Assembly (NCBI GenBank): GCA_007026445.1 | Contig: VDMD01000116.1 | Location: forward strand, 1 to 64,000 | Source of the DNA: Schizophyllum amplum | Lineage: Eukaryota > Basidiomycota > Agaricomycetes > Agaricales > Schizophyllaceae | DNA length: 64,000 nucleotides | Direction of reading: 5' to 3' | Part shown: in pieces, positions 46,319 through 58,350 of the stretch | How the letters are laid out: each line of letters begins with the position of its first letter | Numbering within the stretch: position 1 is the stretch's first letter | The notes under the pieces: model-generated | The model's input: only the letters and a program-made list of their open reading frames with translations | Database searches by the model: none | What the model was told of the DNA's origin: nothing | Program-made: the position numbers and the translations under genes

Positions 46319-48343
46319 TTATTTCTTGCCCAACTCCGTCTCCCTGATAAAAAGACACGTAACGAGTGCGAGCCCCGCGCTGCACGCCATCACCCAGAAC
46401 GCCGTGTTCAGCGCGTGCTCGTACGAGTAGCGCACGATGCCGCGCGCCTCGGGGCCGAGCTCCTCCAGGTAGTCGAGCGACTCGCGGACGCGTCTGACGA
46501 TCTCGTCCACGTCCTGCCCGTGGAGCTTTTCGCGCAGCGTCTTGCGGAGCACGTTTTGCAAGACTGTATTCGCGATGGCGAGGCCGGTGACCTGGCCCAG
46601 GGAACGGAAGAGGTAGGAACCTAAACAATGCCGGGTGAGCTAGTATACGCGAAGAAGGGTAAGGTCAAAACACGCAGGGAAAGACACGCACCTGCGGTGG
46701 CGATAGCCTGGTCCGCCGGGCCCGCATTGGCGATGAGGGATATGAGACTGGTCGTCGAACCACAGCCTAGAGAAGCGCATGAGCAAACCCGCTTAGCATC
46801 GCAACTCTCCCGACTCACCTCCACCCAACCCTGCACTAACAACCCGACCACAAACCACAAGATCGAGTGCTTCACCGTCCCCGCATTGACCGCCACCATC
46901 GTCACCCCCGCCCCAAACATCGCATACGCCGCGACCATCAACCTGCGGTACTTTCCCGTCCTCTGTATGATCAGCCCGCCGCCCAGACTCCCCGCGGTGC
47001 TCGCCACCACGCTCGGGATGAGGTACACGCCCGCCTGCCCCGCGCTGCGGCCCATCACTGCCTGGTAGTACAGCGCGAGGTTGAAGAGCACCGGCGCCAT
47101 GGTAAAGAACTGCCAAAAACCGGTCATCAGGCTCGCCATGAGGGTGCCGTTCCCGACGAGCCGCAAAGGCACGAAGGGCTCCGCGGCGACGCGAAACTCG
47201 ATGTACAGAAACACGGGGAACGAGACGGCGAAGGCGGCGAAGGAGGCGACGGTGTACGCGTCCGTCCAGGAGACGTTGCCGCCGCGGTCGAGGCCGAAGA
47301 GGAGGGTGAAGATGGTGAAGATGAGCATGACGGCACCGGCGAAGTCGACGCGCTTGAGCTTCTCCTTAAAGTGCGAGCGGTCCGCGGAGGGGAGCTGGAG
47401 GAAGATGGCGACGGAGATGATGGCGAGGGTGGCCAGGGGGCTTGGATAAGGAAGCCCCTAATGTCAGTTAGCGAGCTCTCATCCTTAGGTATACAAAAGC
47501 TCACCATCGCCAGCCAATGCTGTCCGCCAGGATACCTCCCAGCGGCGCCCCCGTCACCGAGCCAGTGGCCCAAATGACATTCAGGATGCCCTGCCATGTC
47601 CCGCGGGAGCGCAAGGGGACCACGTCGGACAGGATGATGCTGACCACACTGTCCATGTCCAAGCAAAATCAGCGGAATGCTGCAATACAGAACTCCCAAC
47701 ACGCACGTCGTCATCCCGCCCCCTCCAGCACCCGCGAACGCGCGGCAGCAATCAGTTCAGTCATGTTCCTCGCAAGACCGCAGAAGAGACAGCCTAGCGC
47801 GAACACGCTATACGCAAACAGGAGGCATGCCTTGCGCCCGAAGATATCGCACAGTTTTCCGTACAGAGCTCTGACGCAAAGGTAAGTAGGCCTGCTGAGG
47901 GGAAAACAAGAACGGAGGTAGGGGGGAACGCACTGAAAACTGGTGGCCGTAAGCATGTAGCCCGTCGCTATCCAACTAGCATTCTGCAGCTGCTTGAGAT
48001 CGTTGCCAATGGCGGCGTACGCTATCAGTCGCGGCATTAGGAAGCTGGAAGGTAGAATTGCAGAGGGTGTACCGCACCAGAGACGACGATCGTCGTGTCC
48101 ATCGCCGCCAGGAAGATCCCCACTATCATGGGCACGATCTAACCCGTAGCAGGCCCGCGTTAGCAAGACTAAGAGGCGTCGCAGACTCAATACACGCACG
48201 ATGGTGACCATGGCTGGTTTCTTCATCTCGCCCGGAGAAGCGCTCTCGACATCCTCGGCTTCTGGGCGCGACGGCGGGGGCTCCGTGTACGACTGTGCTT
48301 GCCCGGAAGGCAGCAGCGGGGCGCGTTCCCCAGACTCGGACAT
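46319..48343 (-). CDS. MFS transporter, DHA2 / 14-span type
   Basis: This is a drug:proton antiporter or vacuolar basic-amino-acid transporter-like protein of the DHA2 branch. A hydrophilic N-terminus (MSESGERAPLLPSGQAQSYT) leads to IVPMIVGIFLAAMDTTIVV, a variant of the DHA motif. YAAIGNDLKQLQNASWIATG follows, then ALYGKLCDIFGRKACLLFAY and LAIISVAIFLQLPSADRS. More blocks are LVGNGTLMASLMTGFWQFF, VYLIPSVVASTAGSLGGG and YLFRSLGQVTGLAIANTVL. The end is ALVTCLFIRETELGKK. About eight introns. Substrate unknown; efflux of small toxic compounds and vacuolar import of amino acids are both possible. Confidence 0.87.
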
Positions 48344-49057
48344 CCTGTCCTACTTCTTCAACTTGGTGACTGGTGTGTCAGCCGGGCGAGATGAACGACG
48401 GAGGAGAGGAGAAGCTTCAAGGATGGGATGCGCGATCCAACGCGCTCGATAACGTGTGCGCCATTTATCATCGTGTACATGAGTAAGCGGCGGCGACTGG
48501 GGCTCAAGCATCAAGCTCAAGCTGCGCTCCAGTCGCAGCCATGCATTATGAGAGGAGGGGAACTGCAAACCAGAAGAGAGAGACAAGGACAGGACAAGGA
48601 TTCAAAACGCCGACGGTCCCGAACAGGCAATGGGCGCTTGTAGCCTTGTATGGCCTATGACAACACAAGTAAACAACCCTAAGAAGACAAGTAGAGAAAA
48701 AGTAACTAATAGGCAACAAGGCCCAGAACGCCTGCGCTTCAAGAAGGGTATCGTGTTCGTGTGGGTATCATCCTGTTGCGCAAGCCGTCCTTGCCGGTTG
48801 TTCGTCGCTTCGCTGGTCACCTGTCCGCCTGTCCCGAGTCCTCGCCAGATGCCTGTCCCTCCTCGCCAGATGCCTGTCCCCCTCACCAGATGCCTATCCT
48901 CCTCACCAGATGTCTGTGCCCCTCGCCAGACGCCTGCCTACCTCGCCAGACGCCTGCCTACCTCGCCAGACGTCTGTCCGTCCTTGCCTCGCCAGATAGT
49001 TCCTTGCCCGACGCATTTCATCACCTTCGCCGACACCCTCACTCATCCACCCGGTAT
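48344..49057. other. Intergenic with minisatellite
   Basis: This lies between the MFS start and the LysM stop. It contains a 20-bp tandem repeat (48839-48985). Open frames across the repeat are by-products of it. Confidence 0.55.
48839..48985 (+). repeat. 20-bp minisatellite
   Basis: Seven units resembling cctcgccagacgcctgccta have ccaga starting at 48845, 48866, 48886, 48906, 48926, 48946 and 48966. The period of 20 (once 21) is not a multiple of three and so argues against a coding repeat. Confidence 0.85.
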
Positions 49058-49980
49058 CTAGAATCGGAAGAAGCGCGAGCGGCGCGCCTGCGGCGTCGCC
49101 TCGTCCGGGATGCAGAGCTCCTGCACGGTCGCGTTAGCATTCGCAGCACAATCTGCATCAGCATTGTCAGTCTTCCCGCCACTGCCCACCACCCGTCATC
49201 CAACCACCTCATCGCCTAACTACCCCCTTCATCCCCGACCAACACCCAACACCCCCTTCAAAAAGCAACCCCTTCACCGCCAACCACCATTTAACCCCCC
49301 CTTCAAGAAACAACCCCTTCACCCCCAAGCCCACACACACACTCTCACACACACACACCCCTCCACCCCCACTCTTCCCCTCACCCCACACAGACACCCC
49401 CACTCACCTCCCCCTCCACCAAATTTCCACAATCCGCATCCACCCCCGGGTTCGCCGCGAGGAGCTGCAAGAGCGTAATCGAGTACTCGCTCGCGATCAG
49501 GTCGCACACGTCGTCGGCCATGACGATGTACTTGGTGCGGCAGCCTTGGGGGAGGCTGGAGGCGGAGGGGAGGGTGGTGGAGGCGGACACGGTGCCTGGG
49601 GAGAAGGGGCCGGCGCTTGAGGGCAGGGCGGCGGAGGCGGAGACGGACACTGTGAGGAAAGAGGAAGCGGAGGGGAAGGAGGAGGGGAGGATGGGTATGC
49701 CGGAGTCGGACCACGAGGCGGACTCGGATTTGGAAGCAGAGGAAGGAGCCACAGAGGCCTGGGGAGGCGCGGCGGGGCCGTTGGTGGGCTCGTCGGCGGG
49801 GGAGAAGCTCGAGGCGGACTCCTGGGCGGCGGCGAGGCCTGTGTGGAGGGTGAGTGGGAGAGAGGGATGTGAAGCGAACAATAAGGAAGTCGGGGGGCAG
49901 GGGACAGATATGTGCATGATAGAAAGGAAAGGGAACGTACCGAGCATAACCATGGCGAGGAGGGCGAACTTGGCGAACAT
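49058..49980 (-). CDS. Secreted LysM-domain protein with Ser/Ala-rich linker
   Basis: The protein is 177 aa from exons 49941-49980, 49408-49838 and 49058-49120 (sum in frame). The signal peptide is MFAKFALLAMVMLGLAAAQ. A long Ser/Ala/Pro linker follows (SSSASKSESASWSDSG-type). One LysM-like domain closes it: YIVMADDVCDLIASEYSITL, LLQLLAANPGVDADCGNL, then after the intron ELCIP, which completes the LysM pattern 'NL..G..LCIP'. LysM domains bind chitin or related N-acetylglucosamine polymers, and fungal secreted forms often shield chitin or remodel the wall. The second intron (49121-49407) is 287 nt, several times the usual size here, and full of C-rich simple sequence. Confidence 0.8.
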
Positions 49981-50347
49981 GTTTGAAAGTTAGGGAAGAG
50001 GTGAGTAAACGCTGATAGAGAGTGAGACTGCTGAAGACAGGAAGGAGAAGCTGGGGTGAAGGGAGAGGATGAGGAGGCTTATGTACGTAGCGAATGGTAT
50101 GCTGAAACCATTGCGGGTCGTGTAGCAGTCTACGAAGAGGCTGCATGAAGCGCCCGGGCACCCAGCGAAGCTGCGTGAGCTAGAACTAAGCCAAAGCGCG
50201 GCGCATTGGTTTTGCAAGCGACAATAGATGAGTTGTGTACTTGAAACGGAACGAGACCTCCGCGCTTGCTGTAGACACCTCGGACGCAAGCAAGAGAGGT
50301 GAAGACCTATATTAGAGCACGACATATAGTGGGTAAGAAGGAAGACA
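49981..50347. other. Intergenic, 370 bp
   Basis: This lies between the LysM protein start and the bL21m stop. Nothing further was recognised. Confidence 0.4.
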
Positions 50348-50870
50348 TCATGGTAATGTGACGTCTGCTGTCGGGGATGCTGCTGCTGCGGCCTGCAAGC
50401 CAGAAGACGCGAAGGGGGACGGAATCTCGATGTTGCCGATCCGCAACCTCGTATACGTCTGCTTGTGGGTGATAGTCTTGCGGTAGCCCTTTCTCCGCTT
50501 CTTCTTGAAGATGGACTCCATTTTCCCCTTCGTGTGCTCGACGACGGTCGCCTGGACCTGCACCTTGGACGTCGGGATGGTGGGCTTGCCCCGGATGGTG
50601 AAGTCGCGCGAGCCGAGCTCGTGGATTTGATCGAGCAGGACGACGTCGCCGACCTGGACGTCGGGCATTCGCGGGATGGTGAGGAGATCGCGCGGCGCGA
50701 GTATGTGCTTCCTGCCGCCGAGCGTGGCGATGATGTACTGGTTGGGCTGCGAGCGTATGAGGTCCAGCGCGGACGACGACGTCCGGGGCAGCGCGCGGAC
50801 AGCTGAGACTTTATGAGAAAACTGCAAAACATAAAATTCGCTAACACGCACCTTGCAACAACGCCGCCAT
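50348..50870 (-). CDS. Mitochondrial large-subunit ribosomal protein bL21m
   Basis: The protein is 157 aa from exons 50852-50870 and 50348-50802 (intron 50803-50851, sum in frame). The spliced start MAALLQAVRALPRTSSSALD is a typical presequence. The bL21 core follows: YIIATLGGRKHILAPRDLL, VQVGDVVLLDQIHELGSRDF, the conserved basic block FKKKRRKGYRKTITHKQTY and TRLRIGNIEIP. The yeast counterpart is Mrpl49. It is head-to-head with the ATP synthase alpha gene, 198 bp between start codons. Confidence 0.9.
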
Positions 50871-51068
50871 TACTACCACAAGAGTCCGACGTGCAAAGCA
50901 AAATATGCAATTCCAATGTTCCGGCGAGGCGAGCGCGGTGTGACGGACGCGTGACGGATCGTCATTCTACACGTGACCGGAGCTGAGTTTTAAAATGTAC
51001 GCCGGAGACTTTCGGGTTTCGTCGTCAGATTTAAACTTGCTTCTTACCGTCGCTCATTGCAGCCCCCC
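50871..51068. promoter_or_regulatory. Shared bidirectional promoter region
   Basis: These 198 bp separate the ATGs of two nuclear genes for mitochondrial proteins (bL21m and ATP1). Both 5' UTRs must fit inside. No TATA box was recognised, fitting a housekeeping promoter. A shared control element is an inference. Confidence 0.55.
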
Positions 51069-53170
<2,102 letters not shown>

Positions 53171-54528
53171 GCGTCCTCTTCTTCCGCATGAGTGCCCTCT
53201 GACTTCGGTCAGTGCGGGGGTCCTCGTGGGTTGGGGACCTCGTGCGGCGTGGGGCTGGTCAGTGTCGGCAGTCGTAGATGATCGTCGGACGGGCGTCAGG
53301 CGGATGTCGTGTTGTCGGGCGCCTCAGGTGCTCGATGCGTTCTTCACTGACCGGTCCTGTGGGGCTGCTTTTTCCATACACTTGCGATACAAAAAATGAA
53401 GGATGGCCTGCGTGGAATCTTATTCTTCTCTTATACTGCATTGAGCTTGGGTGGTGTTTTGAGTGAGTTTGAGTTTTGTGTTTTCTGGTGAGATTTGAAG
53501 GTGAAGTTGTATGGTGGGACTGGAGAGTCGAAGGTAAGATGGTGAAGCTTACGAGGGTATACTCACTTAGGCGCGGTCACCGGTGGGCCCGAAGGGATCA
53601 CTAATACAGTGACTGGTGCCGCTAATTCAGTGACTGGTGCCGCTAATGACAGTTGTTCTCTGAGGGAGCCTGCGGAGGAAGAGAACAACACATGCTGACT
53701 AAGCGGCATCGACGCCCGATCAGCAGTCTTCCCCTCTTGTCCTCTACGCCATTCTGCTCGCGCAGCACCTCCCAATCCATCCTCTTTTCTCACCCCCCAC
53801 CCACCCTCGAGTCTTGGATCCGGTGAGCCTGAACCTCACGATCCTTACTCGCAGAGAGTAGAGAGTTTCTCTCTGCCTCTCTTTCCCACACGTGTCGTTG
53901 TTGTAACGGAGAGATAGCTTAGGCAGCTGCGGTGACTGCAGCTGCTGCCGCTAATTCAGTGACTTCATTAGCAGGAGTTGGTTGGCACTTGGTTGACACT
54001 GACTGGAAACTGGGTTTGCTCATCTCGACGGTGAATGCTCTACTGTATATGTGAGCTGTGGTAGGAAGGACGCCGTGCAAGTGGGGCTGGAGACTGGGAA
54101 GTATATTCGACACTGAGCAACTTCAACCGTGGGAAAAGCTTCACTATTTGCGGTGTTGGTCGGTATCGCTCCTTCTTCTTCCAACCTTGTCCGCAACCAC
54201 CATGGTCATGCTCGCCTTTGTACCAATATCCTCACTGGCTGTCGGCATCCGTCTCTCTACGAAGCTTGGAGCGGGGCTTTATAGACAGCCCCGTCTGGGC
54301 TCAAGCGCTCAGTAGGCGCTGCCCCGCGTTGGTTGGCCGGCCGCACATGTTCGTATTGATCTGCGATATGATAACATGGGCTGCACATCTGAGACCTGCC
54401 TTACTGAGACCAGAACAAGAGAGAACAAGAGGCAGGCGACGCGGATCCATCCCTGCAGGATACAACTCGTGCAGCCCAGATCTGTCTTGCTTTCTTCCCT
54501 CGTCGTCGTTCCCCTTCCCCCACTAGCT
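53171..54528. other. Intergenic, 1.4 kb
   Basis: It begins with the ATP1 3' region. It holds a 21-bp tandem repeat near 53601-53650, echoed at 53951-53964 (ctaattcagtgact). Otherwise no gene was recognised. The frame that seems to extend the next gene upstream of 54529 is not supported. Confidence 0.45.
53601..53650 (+). repeat. 21-bp tandem repeat
   Basis: Units beginning ctaat at 53601, 53622 and 53643 share cagtgactggtgccg. A further isolated copy of ctaattcagtgact lies at 53951. Confidence 0.75.
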
Positions 54529-55959
54529 ATGTACGACATAAAGGGTAAAGCACGAGAGGACGGCGTCCTGCGTCTCCAGGATGGCAGCGTCCTGCGCCTC
54601 CCGGACGACAGCGCCCCGCGCCTCCCCTACGAGTTGCTCTACGATGTGCTCGATATCGCCGAGGCGGAGGAGGACCATCTGACGCTCCGCGCCCTCGCGC
54701 TGACTTGCCGAACCCTGCGCGCTCCCAGCCAACGGCGCCTCTTTCGGCGCATCCACCTCTCGCGCAGCCGCCCCCGCCGCCTCCAAAAGCGCGGCGAATG
54801 GGAGCTCGGCCCGTGCCGCCGCCTCCGCGACGCGTTCGAGTCGACCCCCGCGCTCGGCACGTACGTCGAGGAGCTCTACCTTGGCGGGGGCGGGCTGCTC
54901 TGCATGGAGCCCAACGTGCCGTCGATTATGCACGCGTGCACGGCGGTGCAGACGTTCTCCGTCGAGTTCTTCGTGTGCAACGAGAAGGAGTACTCGCTCG
55001 TGGAGTGGGCGGACGTGCCACCGGCTTTCAAGGGCGGGATCGTCGCGCTGCTCTCGTTGCCGTCACTCACTGCGCTTGAGCTCGCCGTCGCGTCGTTCCC
55101 CATGGGCCTATTGCGTCTCTGCCAGAACCTGCACGACGTCGTGTGGCGCGCGATCCCTGGGAACCGCTCGCGCACGCTCATCTTCGGGTTCCCGGAGGAA
55201 ATCCCGCCAGACGCGCCGCTGTATCAGTGCGAGGTCAAGAGCATCTTGCTGCAGAACCTGAGCCACGAGTTCCAGGCGATTGAGGACTTTACGATCACGG
55301 AGACGCCGCCATTTGATATCTCCAATGTGGAGGTTATGAAGCTGCACATCGACCGGTACTCGGCGCCTGTGACGACGATGATTATGCCCGTGTCTCACTC
55401 GCTGCGCGAACTCGAGCTGGTTTTGTCCTCTGGTGGTTAGTCTTCCTACGCAACTGGTGCGGCTGCGATGCTCACGCGTTTTCCAGCCATGAAGTACGAC
55501 CTTGAGCAGGTGTGCTTTCGGCTGCGTGACTTCCCCGCTCTGGAGAGCCTGCTCGTCTCCCTCAGCATCGAAAGCACGTCGTATACGTCGACGCGCCCTA
55601 TCCCTTGGCTCTCGTACATCTTCTCCGGCGCGCCAAACCACACCGCCCTCCGGCAGGTCATCATCCACACCTATCTCACCGTGCACTCGTCTTCGATGTG
55701 GCCGGGCCTCGCGATGCCACTCAACCTGCTCGAGTTCCCGACGGACGAGTACATCATCCTGGACGAGGCGCTGCAGTCGGTCGCCGCCGCGTCACTGCAG
55801 ACGGTGCGGTTTCTGACGGCGGTCGAGAGGCGGGACTCGACAGGCGTAGCGAGGAGGGACTGGATGCCGGCGCAGGAGGTGGAGAACTTGGTGAAGACGA
55901 AAATGCCCAAGGCATACTCCAGGGGCGTCATCGTCTTCGACAGTCGAAATGGTCATTGA
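54529..55959 (+). CDS. F-box-like protein
   Basis: The protein is 459 aa from exons 54529-55435 and 55487-55959 (sum in frame). The start is MYDIKGKAREDGVLRLQDGS, with a short repeat of (V/A)LRL-type residues. The F-box-like helix is LPYELLYDVLDIA, with LRALALTCRTLRAPSQRRLF. Leucine-rich irregular sequence follows (GIVALLSLPSLTALELAVAS, HSLRELELVLSSGG), then after the intron AMKYDLEQVCFRLRDFPALE. Start chosen at 54529 because upstream codons in the same frame lie in unspliced leader. A probable SCF adaptor, target unknown. Confidence 0.8.
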
Positions 55960-56244
55960 AAGGACGCTGTTTTGCCTAGTCCACGTATACTGACATTCAC
56001 GCTCGCTCTCTGTCTGCAGGCGGGCTCGCACCATTTGTATCGCTCTAGCACGAAGCAGATGTACAGATTATGGTGCATATACATATGACAGCAGATAATA
56101 TTGAAGCCCGCTGTGAATGGTCGTCAGAATTGATCCATAGCGACACCGTCAACAACTGAACGTACGGATGTTCTCGGTTGCTGGTGGACTTTTGAGTCAA
56201 TGTCTGACTTTCAGTCATCGGACTCATCCTGCCACTTGGCGAGA

Positions 56245-57639
56245 TTACGACCCAACGTACACATGCGCGGAATTGGGCAGTTGCTCCCTCAGGCGGCGTA
56301 GGTCCTCGGTGGTCATAGACAGATGTCCGACGTGAAAAAGCGTCAACGCGCACCCCGAGCGGTTGAGGAAGGCGCCGAACTTGTCGTGCGGCCACACCCA
56401 ATCTTCGGTAACCTGTACATCGCATACTGCGTGATTGCTGAAATGCACATTCTCCAGGCGCGGCGCAGAGAAGGCGGCAAACAGGTCGTCAAGAATACTA
56501 GGCGGATCCACGAAAATCTCCAATTCCGTGAGATGAGGTAGGATTATGGCTTTGGAAGGAGGACTGTAATTTGCTGTGATGTAGAGGTAGATGGATAGAC
56601 TTTTGAGGGCAGAGCACTCCGCCAATACGTTGTAGCCCCATACGACATCGACCCAGTTCATGTCAAGTGATGTAAGCTGTGACACCAGTAGAGGGAAGCC
56701 GATTATCTTCGCGTCGGGGATCGATTGATTCCAAGACGTGAGTCGCGGGGCATGCTTGATGAAAGACGCGAATGCTCCTGGGATCCTGCCACAATGATAC
56801 GTATCATGCATCTCCACACGTTCCAGCATCTCCATAACCACTGATTTACTGTACTTCCCGGCGACGTACGCATAAGCGTCATCGCAGATAGTCAGATGCT
56901 GGCAGCGTCGAGGAAATTGTTGGAAGAAGTCGGCAGGTAGCAAGTCGTAATCCCGGTAGGCGACAATACCCTGGAGGACGACGCTAAGGGGCTGGGAGCC
57001 CGACTTAGCAAGATGGTATGACACCATCTTCTTGAATGCAATCAAGTCCGCCTGAGGAATGGTGTCGTATCCACGAGGCGCATAATCGGGGTGAAGCGTT
57101 ATGTTGGGTGTCCACATCCGGCTGTCATCCAGAGCTATTGCGCGCCATCTGTCGCATACTTGCGTGATCGCCTGAACGGGAAGTACAGAATTGTCCAGCG
57201 GAGCCGTCAAGACATTGTTTTCGCAAGCCATCAGGAAGATACAGTGTAGAATCTCGAAAGGCAGACGCAGCGCGGGTGGCACGAGCGCGCGTTGCTGCTC
57301 AGCGTATTTCAGGAGTTTTCGATGGCGACTTTCAAGCTTCCGCGTCAAGGCCCGAAGGCGCTGGATCTCTGCCTCGAGGTTGCGAGCCTCGCCCTCCGCC
57401 GACTCTGCTTCGAAGATGACATGATCCCGAGAGGCTTCCGGGGGCATCCCGCCTCTCCTAACCGACCGTAGCGTGCGCCTGGATGGCGAAAAAGCTGGAG
57501 TGTAATACACGGATTCATCGCAGGAGGGGCAGATGATTATGCAACCGTCGTCCTCGTCCTCGTCCTCGTCCTCTTCCGAAGAGGTAGATGACTGTCCATC
57601 GGAACTCGTCTCCTCGTCGCTGGACACTTTGAGCGGCAT
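56245..57639 (-). CDS. F-box protein with N-terminal CxxC motif
   Basis: This single-exon gene of 464 aa starts MPLKVSSDEETSSDGQSSTS with an acidic stretch. CPSCDESVYYTPAFSPSRRT follows, then a coiled coil (EARNLEAEIQRLRALTRKLE). The F-box-like helix is LPFEILHCIFLMA, with AITQVCDRWRAIALDDSRMW. The remainder is leucine-rich. It shares its whole layout with 33083-34579, 22 kb away, so the two are paralogues. It is convergent with the F-box gene at 54529. Function as a ubiquitin-ligase adaptor is inferred from the family. Confidence 0.82.
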   Translation of the reverse strand: MPLKVSSDEETSSDGQSSTSSEEDEDEDEDDGCIIICPSCDESVYYTPAFSPSRRTLRSVRRGGMPPEASRDHVIFEAESAEGEARNLEAEIQRLRALTRKLESRHRKLLKYAEQQRALVPPALRLPFEILHCIFLMACENNVLTAPLDNSVLPVQAITQVCDRWRAIALDDSRMWTPNITLHPDYAPRGYDTIPQADLIAFKKMVSYHLAKSGSQPLSVVLQGIVAYRDYDLLPADFFQQFPRRCQHLTICDDAYAYVAGKYSKSVVMEMLERVEMHDTYHCGRIPGAFASFIKHAPRLTSWNQSIPDAKIIGFPLLVSQLTSLDMNWVDVVWGYNVLAECSALKSLSIYLYITANYSPPSKAIILPHLTELEIFVDPPSILDDLFAAFSAPRLENVHFSNHAVCDVQVTEDWVWPHDKFGAFLNRSGCALTLFHVGHLSMTTEDLRRLREQLPNSAHVYVGS

Positions 57640-58350
57640 ACTAGAGCGCTAATGCGACATCAGACGAAGGAAAGAATATCGCTGAGTATCAGTGCGCACC
57701 CTGGCAGGAAACATATATGTCGGGTCGAGATCTCCTTGTCAACAGCGAACGTAATGACTCAACGCTTGCTGCAAGCAAGGAAATCAGCTTTAAGATACGG
57801 ACCAAGACAAGAAACTGACACGAGAGCAGCGCGCAGGTTGGGAAGAAAGAAGGGGAGTCCAGCCCGGCAATTACCGGCCACGCGACATGCAGCAAAGTGT
57901 ATGATATCAGCACGCCTCTGACCTGAACCACCATTGTACATAAGTACCAACTCCCGATGGACATAGTCAGAATCGATGGGAACCTGCAAAGGCAGTTGCT
58001 TTACTTCGTCAGCACATCACCCTTGTGCGTGTGTTGCAAGGCTGGGTGCGCGTCACTCGTACGGTTTCTCAGCATCCCCACTGCAGCGCTTTCAACGGAC
58101 AATGGTACATGTTTTGCAGGGTCATATATCTTATTCTCTTTTGCTCTTTGACCTCACTTTCTCGTTGCTTTCTCGTGGGACAACGCAACGCATCACGCGC
58201 ACGACGTGGCCATCGTTTGTTCCTTGTTTTTGTGACCTTCCTTCCTTCTTGGGCGACAATGGCCGCTGAGTATATCAGCAGGGATACCGTGGCTGTGTCG
58301 AAGGTCATAACGTTCTTTTCCTTCCCTCTTCCTTCAGCCTTGCCGCTCCA
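57640..58350. other. Divergent intergenic region
   Basis: These 0.7 kb contain the promoters of the F-box gene and the zinc-finger gene. The part before 58351 is very pyrimidine-rich (ttcttttccttccctcttcc). No other feature was seen. Confidence 0.45.

Noticed and set aside
43890..48343. JEN1-like and DHA2-like transporters as part of a biosynthetic gene cluster
   Set aside because: No core synthase (polyketide, peptide or terpene) lies in the window, so a cluster is not supported.
48761..49219. Plus-strand frame of 152 codons with Cys/Pro-rich repeats
   Set aside because: Created by reading through a 20-bp minisatellite whose period is not a multiple of three, and it overlaps the LysM 3' exon on the other strand.
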